DNA from: Gracilaria gracilis
Taxonomy: Eukaryota > Rhodophyta > Florideophyceae > Gracilariales > Gracilariaceae
Length of the DNA stretch: 64,000 bases
Direction of reading: 5' to 3'
NCBI GenBank assembly: GCA_030374805.1
Contig: JARGSG010000006.1
Span: 1-64,000 of the forward strand
The notes beneath the pieces are model-generated. The model had not been told where the DNA came from and did not search any database. It saw only the letters and a list, made by a program, of their open reading frames with translations. The position numbers and the translations under genes are program-made. This document shows positions 40,986 to 50,858 of the stretch, one piece after another (positions within the stretch are counted from its first letter, which is position 1; the number at the start of each line of letters is the position of its first letter).

Positions 40986-42995
40986 ATGGGTCACCTCCAC
41001 GCAACTCATTTCGTTCTAATACTCCTGCTAGGAACTCTTCTGGCATCATGTGTCGCCTCAGGTGAAAATTCTCCAGAGGCGGTCCATGCGGAACGCACAT
41101 TTAAAAAGTTCCGCGGTAGACGTTCCACACGAAGCCGTTCTACGTCCTCGTTCGGCAGGCGTTCGAGGTTCTCTTTCGGAAAGCGTTCCACATTATCCCG
41201 TGGTAATCGCCGTCGTACTCGTAAGGTTCGCCCCCGTCCGATTCGTCGTCGTCCGATTCGTCGTCGTCCGATTCGCCAACGCCCAATTCGCCCTCGTCCG
41301 ATTCGCCCGCGTCCCATCCGTCCAGTCCCATTCCCTGCACCATTCCCGAGACTTCCGCGACCGATTCCCATTCCATTTCCGTTTCCACAACCACCGGCGC
41401 CTCAACCCGATCCTATCCCGATACCCGCCCCTCTGCCACCGCCACCAGCCCCAGAACCTGTTCCTCTTCTCCCAGAATGCTCTCCGTGTGGATCCAGTGA
41501 AGAGTGCTTCACAAACCTCTGTGAAGACGGTGTTTGCACTTTTGGAACAGATTTTTCGAGAACCAGCTGTGGTATTGGGGGTGAATGCGAGGCTTGTACT
41601 GACGCTTCACAGTGTGTACAAGGCGTTTGTTTTGCTGGGAGATGTACTGATGGTTCCGAGAGTTCTTTGCTCAATTGCGGTCTTCAACCTGAATGCGGGG
41701 CTTGTGCCACAAGCAACGATTGCGCCACTCGTCTCTGTTCAGATGGCCAGTGCATCTTTGACACTGATACCTCTCGTCTTCTTTGCTTCCCGAAGAGAGA
41801 AGAGTGTGAACCCTGCACCATTGGAGATGAATGCAAACAGAGAATTTGTAAGAGAGGTGTCTGCACTGACAATTCCGTTCCCTCCTTGACTAGATGTGAG
41901 TTCCTACCTGAATGCGCTACTTGCAGCGATGACGAAGAATGTGTGACGAAGAGGTGTGCCAACTCCAAATGCGTCTTCGGCACAGAAGCTTCAGTATCCA
42001 AGTGCTTCCCAAGACCATCTCCCTCAGCGAAGACTCCCGAGTGTGGGTCGTGTAGCGATGACGACGAATGTGTTCAAGGTATCTGCAAGAGTGGCACGTG
42101 TACGGATAACACTGTTGCGTCTCTTCTGAGATGCGGCTTTTCAAGTGAATGTGACTCATGCAGTTCGAGTATTGAATGTAGCACGAAGCTTTGCACTAGC
42201 GGGAAGTGCACGTTCAACACAGAGGCTTCGAAGAGAAAGTGTTTCCCTCAGCCATCTCCGACATCATCGCCGGTACCCTCTCCAACATCATCTCCAGTCC
42301 CGTCTGCAACATCATCTCCAATACCGTCTCCAACATCATCTCCAAGGCCATCTCCAACACGATCTTCATCTCCGAGAAAACCTGAGTGTGATCCATGTTC
42401 CATGGGTTCCGAATGTGTCCAAGGCGTTTGCAGGAAGGGTAAGTGTACTGATGCCAGCTTTGGTTCTCTTATTCGATGCGGTTTCGGTCGGGAATGTGCC
42501 AGATGCACAAACAACATTGATTGTGCTTCGAAGCTTTGTATGTCTGGAAAGTGTGTGTTCAACTCTCCAGCTTCCAGAGGGAGGTGCTTCCCTCCTCGTC
42601 CAGATCCTCCTCGTCGAGGGACCCCTAGCCCGGTTCCCGCGAGGAAGGGAGAATGTGAAACGTGTGAAACTGGTTCTGAATGCAGGCAAGGGGTTTGCAA
42701 GAAGGGAAAATGTACGGACGACAGCTTCGCATCGTTACGTCGATGCGGATTTGGCATGATGTGCTCTACATGTTCTGCAAGTGAGGACTGTATTTCCAAG
42801 CTTTGCGAACGCAATAGATGTGTTTTCGACAACCCCAACTCAAGGGCAATTTGCTTCGGCGGTGGCGTAATGAAGAAGGAATGCGCTGCTTGCAATGGAG
42901 GTGATGAGTGCGAGACAGGGAAGTGTTGGTTTGGCAAGTGTGTGAAGAAAGACATTCGTTCCATTGAGAAGTGTTTTCCAGATAGACGTCGCTAA
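40986..42995 (+). CDS. Secreted protein with 12 tandem six-cysteine modules
   Basis: 669 residues from ATG 40,986. Signal peptide 1-25, then a basic Arg/Ser region, repeats of RPIR-type with (R)PRPIR and a Pro-rich tract to about 160, then twelve modules of about 36 residues with the pattern C-x2-C-x5-C-x4-C-x4-C-x10-C. Modules alternate between two types: one with CVQGVC/CTD...SLxRCGF and one with CxxKLC/CxFxTxASxxxCFP, so the array grew by duplicating a two-module unit. Thr/Ser/Pro linkers (for example SPTSSPVPSPTSSP) separate some pairs. Twelve disulfide modules on a basic stalk suggest an extracellular structural or binding protein, probably cell wall. No known family recognised. Confidence 0.85.
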   Translation: MGHLHATHFVLILLLGTLLASCVASGENSPEAVHAERTFKKFRGRRSTRSRSTSSFGRRSRFSFGKRSTLSRGNRRRTRKVRPRPIRRRPIRRRPIRQRPIRPRPIRPRPIRPVPFPAPFPRLPRPIPIPFPFPQPPAPQPDPIPIPAPLPPPPAPEPVPLLPECSPCGSSEECFTNLCEDGVCTFGTDFSRTSCGIGGECEACTDASQCVQGVCFAGRCTDGSESSLLNCGLQPECGACATSNDCATRLCSDGQCIFDTDTSRLLCFPKREECEPCTIGDECKQRICKRGVCTDNSVPSLTRCEFLPECATCSDDEECVTKRCANSKCVFGTEASVSKCFPRPSPSAKTPECGSCSDDDECVQGICKSGTCTDNTVASLLRCGFSSECDSCSSSIECSTKLCTSGKCTFNTEASKRKCFPQPSPTSSPVPSPTSSPVPSATSSPIPSPTSSPRPSPTRSSSPRKPECDPCSMGSECVQGVCRKGKCTDASFGSLIRCGFGRECARCTNNIDCASKLCMSGKCVFNSPASRGRCFPPRPDPPRRGTPSPVPARKGECETCETGSECRQGVCKKGKCTDDSFASLRRCGFGMMCSTCSASEDCISKLCERNRCVFDNPNSRAICFGGGVMKKECAACNGGDECETGKCWFGKCVKKDIRSIEKCFPDRRR

Positions 42996-43992
42996 GGGCT
43001 TTTCCTTCTAAATCGTTAACGAATCCTAAAATTATCCTACAAGTCTGATAAGAAGTGATAACAGCTCAACGAAGTAGATGCATGTGCCGGTTTGAATATA
43101 ATCATCAAGTTCACAATGGTTAGCTTTTGCGGAATGAAGTTCGTCGTCAGATACAAATAAACTCGTTTTGAGACAACATCATTTCATAGTGAAGATTACA
43201 ACCCATCTGAAGCTTGTGGAGTGAATAGAAGACAGAACCGAGTTCTAAGATATTTGTACCTTCTGTTGACAATGTCGAAGGAGCATGGTGGGCCCATCCG
43301 GCCAGTATTTCTGAGGGCCGAGGGCCGGTCTTAACAAGCTCGTCAACGCGAAAACGTTGACGGCGTTGACGGCTGACTGGCAAAGATTTTGATGTCTATT
43401 GCGGTCTACTAATTGCAAAGTTTTTTGACTAATTAAATTAGTAATTTTCGCCCAAAAAAAGAGCCCAAACTTAGTTTTTGTTTGGTTTATGCGACGAAAA
43501 GTGCGAAAGGAAGTCGTGATGTTTTGAAATTTGACCAAGTGAAAAATTGGTACTAAGTCTTATTATAAATACTGACTACGATGACTAATGACTTTCGATG
43601 GCATCCTTCAGTCCATCAGAAATACGCCACAGCCCTGGGAAAAACAAATAGACAACAAGAGTGTCTTCTTACTGCAAAGGATCGGCTGCAGCGAGTCTGA
43701 AAGTTCATGGCGATTGAAATATCACACAGATAACGCTTCTCAGTTCTCGTTTCCCTCCTAATCCTTGGATTTTCTCATGTCACTGATTTTCTCAGTGACA
43801 TCTGGTCCTCGACAAGACGAAACTATTTTTGTAGAGTACAGTGGTACACGTTCTCTCTTGTCATCAATATTTTTCTAATACATATTGATTCGGAAAGACA
43901 TACAGGTATCACCAAATTCGAATCAGTTTGATCCTATTGGCATTACTAATTCCGTAACCAAAAATTACAAGAGCGTCTCAATAATGATCCGT
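42996..43992. other. Intergenic region with a small hairpin
   Basis: No gene supported. ATGTCACTGA / TCAGTGACAT at 43,777-43,801 is a perfect 10-bp stem with a TTTTC loop. A GGCCGAGGGCCGG run occurs near 43,320. Confidence 0.4.
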
Positions 43993-44298
43993 TCACACCT
44001 CAACAATGTCTTCGCTAACTTCAGGAATAGGACTATACTGTTCTCTATATGGTTTCTTTCCCATGAGAAGATTGAGATGGTGGTTCTCAACCCACGACAT
44101 CACTTGCATTGGCCTGAAGGAGCAAAGGAATTGATCGAAGTTAGCAACCTTATATCCTTTTTCCATCCAATATTCGTTGTGCCATTCGCGAACGTTTTCA
44201 ATGACAACAAGAAGCAACTCATAAGCGGCAACTGCAAAGATTATGACCGTAATCCACATTAGAGAAAAACCCCAGCAAGCCATTATCGTATGCCACAT
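43993..44298 (-). CDS. Small predicted membrane protein
   Basis: 101 residues from ATG 44,298. Residues 3-32 are strongly hydrophobic (IMACWGFSLMWITVIIFAVA and onward), one transmembrane helix or uncleaved anchor, followed by a charged cytosolic or luminal part with several Trp/Tyr and an acidic end. The plus-strand frame over the same bases (43,885-44,262) is less protein-like. No family known; a small ORF in a gene-poor stretch could also be fortuitous. Confidence 0.4.
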   Translation of the reverse strand: MWHTIMACWGFSLMWITVIIFAVAAYELLLVVIENVREWHNEYWMEKGYKVANFDQFLCSFRPMQVMSWVENHHLNLLMGKKPYREQYSPIPEVSEDIVEV

Positions 44299-45290
44299 GG
44301 GAAAGATGTTGAATTCAAACTAAATTAAATCAAATCGGTTTGGTCCCTGGTAGTCGTTTGAACCACTATTATTAGACAAAAATTCGAAGAGCAAAGCTGG
44401 GCGCGAAGGTTTGGTCATGGTCGGATTCTGCTCTCTCTTATACAAAGGCGTAATGGAAATGGAGTGGGATATTTGAACGGATGGACATTTTTATGACAAA
44501 AATGCTTTATTCAAGACCCCAGTGTCTTCCTCTTGAAATGAGTATTCCCTTCGTAAGTACCGCATGAGCCCCAAAGTTTACGTTTCCTTGCAAGTAAACC
44601 TCATACAAATTTTATAAAACCTCCAATATTAAGAGTTTCATAAGCAGGGGCGCGAGGATTCATATATATTTTTCGATAGAAGGGGATATAGTGTTTTTTT
44701 TCTATACTTCCGTGGTTTGAAATTTAATGAAATAATTTGTACTTCTTATCCTAGAACCTGATTACACCCCTCATAGCTAGCTAGCTGGTGTCAACATCGA
44801 TGAATACACTACCCCTGGCACAAGATCGAACAACAGGAGCTGCGGAAGGCGGCCGTGGCGCGTATTCTCATGCCCTTCATGGCAGTGACACCGCGCGTGT
44901 CCGTTGGCTCTCAGCCACTGGCAATGACGATCACGCGACAGTTGGTGCTCAAAATGGACGGACAAGCCTTCGCAACAATGGTGGGCGCCTGGAGATTACG
45001 TGTGGCAGGTTTATGACGCTGTCAACAGCCGCATAGATAAACTTGGGTTCACGTGGTGGCGTGATCTCGTAAGGTGTGTCGTGAATTCAATCGTGAGTTC
45101 ATCACTCGTGACCAGATCGCTATCTCGTTGACGCGTTCATTCCCTGGCAGCAAAGTTCAACGCGACTTCCCTGAGCGTTCCCGTAAGTAAATCTGCTGTA
45201 TAACCTTACCAATGGTATCTATTATATACCAACGGTGCCTGTACCAGAAATCAGGGCCAGAACGGTTCTGCAGTCTATTTGCACCCGCAT
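44299..45290. other. Intergenic region with decayed coding-like stretch
   Basis: Between about 44,830 and 45,190 several plus-strand frames look protein-like in turn, ending with an R/E-rich run (REFITRDQIAISL type) at TAA 45,187-45,189. It may be a degraded gene fragment; no homologue recognised. The rest is AT-rich. Confidence 0.3.
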
Positions 45291-46436
45291 TCAATACACG
45301 GTCGTCTTCGGCGCAATGGTCACCTTGTTCGTCATTGTGTTTGTCTTCTTCACGAATTTCTTTTCCGTCTTCTTCACCGTTTTCTCCACCACCCTCTTCT
45401 TCTTTACCACCTTCTTTTCGGACTTCTTCACTGTCTTAGTCACCACCTTCTGCGATTTCACCACCTTCTTCTCACCCTTCTTCACCTTCTTAGTGACTTT
45501 CTTCGTCAACTTTTTCTCAAACCTCTCTGAACCACCCTTAATCACACTCTTTGGAGTCTTCTTTTCCTTCTCGTCCTTCGCATTCATTGAAACCGCATCG
45601 GTAGCCACTTCAATAGCTTTTTCATCACTAAACTGTTCTCCCACATCACCACCATCCCCACCTGGTCCTCCAATCAACCCAGGTCCACCATTTCCCCCGT
45701 TCCCACCATCCCCAGGCAGAGCACCACCACCGCCCTCACCACCAGTACCCCCAGAACCTCCTTCACCGCCGAGACCAATCCCACCACCTCCACCATCCCC
45801 ACCACCACCCCCAAGAATCCCATCCCCTCCTGAACCCCCGTCTCCGCCATCTCCCCCATCCGCGACAGCAGAATGTCCACCATTCCCACCATCCCCTCCT
45901 TCGCCCGCAACCACCCCATTTCCCCCCTCCCCTCCTTTGCCGCCGTCCCCGCCATCATCAGTGAACGAAGTTCCTCCCATACCACCATCGCCTCCTTCCC
46001 CACCGACAAACCCGTCACCTCCTTCTCCACCATCACCTCCTGGAGCGCTTGCACCCCCTGCACCCCCATCACCACCGTCTCCACCCGGTGCAGTACCGCT
46101 GCCAGCGCCGCCACTCCCGCCGGCGCCGCCGGGGGCACCATCGCTGCCCGCCCCTCCGTCACCTCCATCTCCTCCCTCTCCGCCTCGCTTTCCAGGCTTT
46201 CCAGGCTTTCCGGGCTTCCCGGGTTTTCCATTCCGGCCGTCTCTGCCGTCTCTGCCATCTCTGCCGTCCTTCGGCGGGCGCTTGTATCCGTCCACTGGCT
46301 CCTTCTTCATTCTGACGGTGTCTGGGGTCGGGTATTCATGGCTGTACGTGGATGATGGGATCGGTGCACTGGATACTGGCTTGTAATCAGATGCCAAAAG
46401 GAGGCAAGCCAACACGACGATCACTCCGACACGCAT
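45291..46436 (-). CDS. Secreted Gly-rich, collagen-like protein with Lys-rich tail
   Basis: 381 residues from ATG 46,436. Signal peptide 1-24 (VGVIVVLACLLLAS). A short polar region leads to Gly-X-Y triplets (GRDGRDGRDGRNGKPGKPGKPGK), about ten of them, and then about 190 residues of GGDGGDGG-type repeats with Asp, Ser, Ala and Glu at variable places. From about 270 the tail is lysine-rich with KKVTKKVKKGEKK and repeated KTVKKSEKK-like units. The acidic Gly-rich core and strongly basic tail would allow self-association or crosslinking; matrix or cell-wall localisation is inferred. The plus-strand frame across it is a Pro-rich shadow. Similar in style to the gene at 62,495. Confidence 0.85.
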   Translation of the reverse strand: MRVGVIVVLACLLLASDYKPVSSAPIPSSTYSHEYPTPDTVRMKKEPVDGYKRPPKDGRDGRDGRDGRNGKPGKPGKPGKPGKRGGEGGDGGDGGAGSDGAPGGAGGSGGAGSGTAPGGDGGDGGAGGASAPGGDGGEGGDGFVGGEGGDGGMGGTSFTDDGGDGGKGGEGGNGVVAGEGGDGGNGGHSAVADGGDGGDGGSGGDGILGGGGGDGGGGGIGLGGEGGSGGTGGEGGGGALPGDGGNGGNGGPGLIGGPGGDGGDVGEQFSDEKAIEVATDAVSMNAKDEKEKKTPKSVIKGGSERFEKKLTKKVTKKVKKGEKKVVKSQKVVTKTVKKSEKKVVKKKRVVEKTVKKTEKKFVKKTNTMTNKVTIAPKTTVY

Positions 46437-47645
46437 TTTGCGGACAGCGCGATTTGCCTTGAGAAGAAATGACTACCAACTAACGGGAAATCTGTTCAGA
46501 TGAGAGAATTGCAGATCGAATCCGTGGAGTTGCGGAGAAGGCAGGGGGATGGCACTCATCGGCGAGTTCAAAGAAGGCTGTGCTCGGTTGCGTTTTAAGT
46601 TGCCAATCCACTGTGTCGTACGGTATGTGGGTAGCGTTGCACCTGACCACGATGACATCCGGAGAGAAACAGGTATCCTTAACAGTCACGTTAGACTCGT
46701 TTCATCTCGCGTAACGTTGAGACCTATGCTTCACATCGTCGAACGGGTTTCTGTCGGTAAGGTTAGGGTTACCATTAGTACACAGTACACTGTAACCCCA
46801 ATCTTAAGGTTTGTTCGTAACGAGCACCGTAACTTATACATCTTGCTAGAACTGCATGATAGAGAACCACTGTTGGATTGCAACCGCCCACCTCTATTTC
46901 TCGATGGACCTGACGAAAGAAGTAACGTGGGTTGAAGTTGCCAGGCTTTTTGATTTGAAATCAGCTGGAACGCATGAAAATCTCTTGTGAATGCTACGCA
47001 TGGAATTTGTGCTTGCCTTAGTCATTCCCAACAAGCTTCTGATCCTGGGATACAATGACCCCCAGTGTACGTATGTACATACATCCTGTAGTAAATCTGT
47101 AGATACCAGGGCACAGAGGCACTCAGGGGTGCTAGTGAAATAATTGCTACCAGTATGTACTAGGTTAACTCTATTTGAAATTTTCAACAAATGGCTGTCT
47201 TCTCTAAGAAATTTGAGTATTCAAATTTGAAATTTAAGTTTTATATGACATTTTCGTACTTTCCGTGCAGGTTACCATGGCAACCTACAAATCAACATTT
47301 TTTTTATTAACAATCATCAATACTGTATTTTTTATATTCAAAGAACCCATCTGGCTCATGTCTTGGCGTGTGGGTCGAATTGCCCCTGTCATCTTGATTT
47401 TGGTCAATTCGAAGCTCAAACAAGTAAGACGTACATATTTTACCAATTGAGCATTGATGTACCTTCGTATTTGTACATGACAGAGCCTTGAATGTTGTTC
47501 AAATGCGGATGGATATCGCATGAATACTAAGTTAAAACATCGCAAAACGCAGATATTCTTGTTAATAAGACATATTTACAATTACAGAGAGCTAGAGACT
47601 GCTATTCTAGATACTTGAGACACCGCAGCTGTCAACAACGTGGTG
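46437..47645. other. Intergenic region, no gene supported
   Basis: Short frames on both strands (46,549-46,935 +, 46,894-47,190 -) without recognisable features. Mildly AT-rich around 47,200-47,350. Confidence 0.4.
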
Positions 47646-48647
47646 TCAAAAAGGCATTGAGATCTTTGCGAACTTTCTACGAATGGCGCTGAGACGCCTC
47701 ATCGAAGACTTGGGCTCCAGAATGTTCCGGACGTCTTCAAGACATGGAAGAATCTCACACTTGCTCCAACCTGAGTGGAAGGAAAGACTTTCACACCAAA
47801 CTACCGGCATGTTAAGCTTTTCAAACGCAAGCAAAACAGCCGCAGCAGATAACTGGCTTGGTCTGTACTTCAAGCAGAGTCCATCCACCATCGCCAGCTC
47901 TACCAACATTTGAGAATGCTCCATGATGTTTTGCAGTTGTTCAGCGGGAACCCCTTTTGCGTCCAGAGTCTTTTCAATTCGGGCCAAGAATGTTAAGCAA
48001 TATGGAGTAGTCACTTCGAACCGTAGAGCGTTTAGAATTTTGGCCTCCATCATGACCACATCGCCCCTGTCGAAAGCTCCATCGGCCAGCGTGACAAAGT
48101 CGTTTGCATCTGGAGCATAGATCTCCTCGTACTTCGCGGCAATGTAGAGACACACGCTTCCCACCAGCTGAAGATTCTTTCGGGTCGGTTCAAAGCTTTG
48201 AAGGAACCGATCCAGAACGTTAACACATAGATGTAGGGTGCTGTCTCTGAGCTTGAGACTGACACAGACATCTGCGATCCAGTCAACCAGAATTGATCGC
48301 ATTTCTTGCGTCACAGTCTTGTGAGAATCCAGAAAACTGCTCTCACAATGATGACGCCCTTCTGCCTCAAGGTGATTCTTGTGAATAACGGAAGCAAAAT
48401 CGCTTCCTTCTTTGTGATTCAATTTGTCTGTAGCATCGATGTCGATGTACTTCACATCTGGTGACGAAGAAAATGCTTCCCTATTGATAGGAATCTGCTT
48501 GACATGTGCATTGCAATGCCTTTTTGTCTTAGTGTTTTTCATGGACTTCTGGGCTGGAACAGATCGTTTGGACGAGAGGGAGATAGTTCGGCCTACATGG
48601 TTGGTAATGTCTTCCAGAGCGCGCATTGGCATCTTTGACATGAACAT
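47646..48647 (-). CDS. Mitotic-type cyclin (cyclin A/B family)
   Basis: 333 residues from ATG 48,647. The N-terminal 100 residues are disordered and begin with RALEDITN, a shifted version of the destruction box RxxLxxIxN. The cyclin box opens at about 116 with MRSILVDWIADVCVSL and DSTLHLCVNVLDRFL, followed by NLQLVGSVCLYIAAKYEEIYAP (Lys172 and Glu in the CDK-contact stretch). The second cyclin fold spans roughly 200-300 and includes ALRFEVTTPY and RPSQLSAAAVLLA. It would bind and activate a CDK1-type kinase. It has no operon-like neighbour, and the gene is intronless. A single conserved function is likely, the exact A or B subclass is open. Confidence 0.9.
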   Translation of the reverse strand: MFMSKMPMRALEDITNHVGRTISLSSKRSVPAQKSMKNTKTKRHCNAHVKQIPINREAFSSSPDVKYIDIDATDKLNHKEGSDFASVIHKNHLEAEGRHHCESSFLDSHKTVTQEMRSILVDWIADVCVSLKLRDSTLHLCVNVLDRFLQSFEPTRKNLQLVGSVCLYIAAKYEEIYAPDANDFVTLADGAFDRGDVVMMEAKILNALRFEVTTPYCLTFLARIEKTLDAKGVPAEQLQNIMEHSQMLVELAMVDGLCLKYRPSQLSAAAVLLAFEKLNMPVVWCESLSFHSGWSKCEILPCLEDVRNILEPKSSMRRLSAIRRKFAKISMPF

Positions 48648-49562
48648 TTTTAGTGAGACGGGGTGTTATGTGATTCAATACGGGCCTGTTTCTTGAACAG
48701 AGAGATTTGGAAGACTGGAAAACTCGGATGAATATGATACTCTGAATCTCAGGTTTTAAAGATGCCGTGAGTGGGAAACTGTGGAGAAGAGAACACATTT
48801 CCCACCGGGCATCTCTTAAATGGAAGTCATGAATGTCCGATCCCCCAAAACGTGGGTGCACTGAAAGAGACATATATGTCTATCGAGTGGTCGTTTTCCA
48901 TATCGAAGCGGAGTAGTCCATTTTCGGTAACACATTAAAATTATTTATTGAATCAAAATTAAGCGGGATATGCTTTTTTCTGGCTTTTGCTATCCCCCGG
49001 TTCGGGGTTTAAATACTCGCAGAACGGGAAGTTACCAAATGAAGGCCCACTGTGATTGAAAAGTGGTGCCGAGAGCACCAAAAGCAAACAATGACATTGG
49101 CTCAAAGGGCATACAAACTTTAAATATCTCTGGACCTCCTATACAAGCATATCGTAATTATATCGTATTCCTTCAACCAAGAACTTTTTGGTACATAAAA
49201 ATGCCAAGAAACTTTTATGGGCATTTTAAATCTTTCTTTGGTGACCATTATTGGAGGGACTTTCAAAAACCCTTAAAAACTATTCCCGACTAAGACTTAG
49301 GTTTCTGTTTATTCCATTTTTCTAGCACGAGGGCTGTTTGGGGATGTGGCAAACAAACCATACCCAGATAGTAAATCTCAGAAAGTGATTGCAGTCACAG
49401 CATCGTCATCTTTGAGTTCTATTCTGGAGTTCAAACCAGTTTGATTTTAGTATTACCGTTGTGATAGGCTTTGAAAAGTTTTCTTGCATTTCAGTTCTTT
49501 TCTAACCGCATCATTGTACCCGTAACGGTACCAATGGCTGGCGTAGTATCTATATTGTAGAT
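48648..49562. other. Intergenic region, no gene supported
   Basis: Contains GGGATATGCTTTTTT at 48,965-48,979, the reverse complement of 28,583-28,597. The frame 49,063-49,293 (+) has no features. Confidence 0.35.
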
Positions 49563-49812
49563 CCGGTCGTGTCTTCCCCAACCCCCGTAACTTTAGCACA
49601 TGCAACATCGGTGAGAGGGATTAAGATGTAATATGTTGTAGAATCTAGGGATTAAGATGTAATATGTTGTAGAATCTAGGGATTAAGATGTAATATGTTG
49701 TAGAATCCAGGGATTAAGATGTAATACGTTGTAGAATCCACAACATATTACATCTTAATTCCTCTCACCGATGCTGCATGTGCTAAAGTTACGGGGGTTG
49801 GGGAAGCACGAC
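49563..49812. repeat. Foldback element with internal tandem repeat
   Basis: Left arm 49,563-49,640 and right arm 49,736-49,812 are inverted repeats of about 75 bp with few differences. Between them a 31-bp unit is repeated about four times (49,618-49,741). A MITE-like structure; no transposase inside. Confidence 0.7.
49618..49741 (+). repeat. 31-bp tandem repeat, four copies
   Basis: Units start at 49,618, 49,649, 49,680 and 49,711, each GGATTAAGATGTAATATG plus TTGTAGAATC(T/C)AG with one or two changes in the last copies. Confidence 0.85.
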
Positions 49813-50349
49813 CTCGGTCCGTACTAATTGGATACTGTAATGTTGGGCACTCGACATGCAACCGCGGTCAGAGGGTCTTGCTGTAATGGCGAAGGGTCGT
49901 ACTGTTCCACCACCTCTTCCACATGTACTACGTGTTCACGCGCCCACGTGGACATCAGACAACACATTCGCAAAATCTGCGTCCACCTCCATGCCATCCA
50001 ATGCTCACCAACTTGATGTAAGATCACCGATATCCATCGCCAGCTGTTTTCTACCTTCGTACCGGGCGCGCTGCTCTTCCAAATTGTGTCTGTCTTCCTT
50101 CCAAAACCTGCACAATGGTCCTTCTGGGGCCAAGATTCATCTCTTTCATTCACCAAACCTTCCTCGACAGTCATAACGAGCTCAAAACGATTGACAATAT
50201 GCCACACTTCGCCGCCTTATCTGCATCAATCATTTGCAAAAACTGCCGATGATACACACCATGACGTACAAACAACCCATTTTTGACTTGATGGGGCGAA
50301 CCACTACCAAACAGCAGAACCGAGCCGATGCAAGCCGATGATGAGCCAC
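49813..50349. other. Upstream region of the 130-aa Cys gene
   Basis: Minus-strand frames 49,824-50,207 and 50,171-50,410 look coding-like in part and may be a decayed fragment; no family was recognised and they overlap in mutually inconsistent frames. Confidence 0.3.
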
Positions 50350-50356
50350 TATAAAA
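50350..50356 (+). promoter_or_regulatory. TATA box before the 130-aa Cys protein gene
   Basis: TATAAAA, 116 nt before ATG 50,466. Confidence 0.55.
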
Positions 50357-50465
50357 CACCATCATCCTGTTCTTCTTGTGCTCAATCGCTTCTTCGTCAC
50401 ACCACCACACTTCTTTACAATCCCTTACTCACTCCTCGTATTCTCCCACTTTCTTCTGCCCCACA

Positions 50466-50858
50466 ATGATCAAATTCATCATCACCTTCTTGTCCTTGCT
50501 CGCCGTATCCCTCGCAGCCCCCACCACTCTGCCTTCAGCTGCTCACCAGGTGTCCCCGGGAATGGTGGGCGTGTGTAAGCCGCGCTTCACAGAGTTGGTC
50601 ATTCTTCCGGTAGCCAAATGTTTCTGCAACGCCCTCTTCAATGACATCGTCAGCGTCAATGTTCAGGAAAGAGCCGAGAGCGACTGCCTTGACTTTTTCG
50701 GGTCCGAACAAGCTATTCTTGCGCTCGAAAACCCCTGTGAGACATTCAATACTAGCGATGGTTCCCTCAATGTTCATTTAATCGAAACTTTACTGAATGT
50801 TATCCGTAATAAGTGCTTCCCGGACGAGGATTTCGAGGTGATCGTCACTGAGAACTAG
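50466..50858 (+). CDS. Small secreted cysteine-containing protein
   Basis: 130 residues from ATG 50,466 (an in-frame non-methionine opening 90 nt upstream is ignored). Signal peptide 1-17 (IKFIITFLSLLAVSLA). The mature protein has six Cys residues, including CFC near residue 56, and alternates hydrophobic and polar stretches with an acidic C-terminus (FPDEDFEVIV). A TATAAAA box is upstream. It shares with its neighbours the promoter style and secretory signal, not the repeat modules. No family recognised; a small secreted effector or wall protein are possibilities only. Confidence 0.7.
   Translation: MIKFIITFLSLLAVSLAAPTTLPSAAHQVSPGMVGVCKPRFTELVILPVAKCFCNALFNDIVSVNVQERAESDCLDFFGSEQAILALENPCETFNTSDGSLNVHLIETLLNVIRNKCFPDEDFEVIVTEN

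Noticed and set aside
45235..46386. Long plus-strand Pro/Phe-rich ORF opposite the Gly-rich gene
   Set aside because: It is the complement of GGx repeats read as Pro/Ser; the minus strand has a signal peptide and ordered domains, this one does not.
49618..49741. CRISPR-like array
   Set aside because: 31-bp units are directly adjacent with no spacers; it is a plain tandem repeat inside a foldback.
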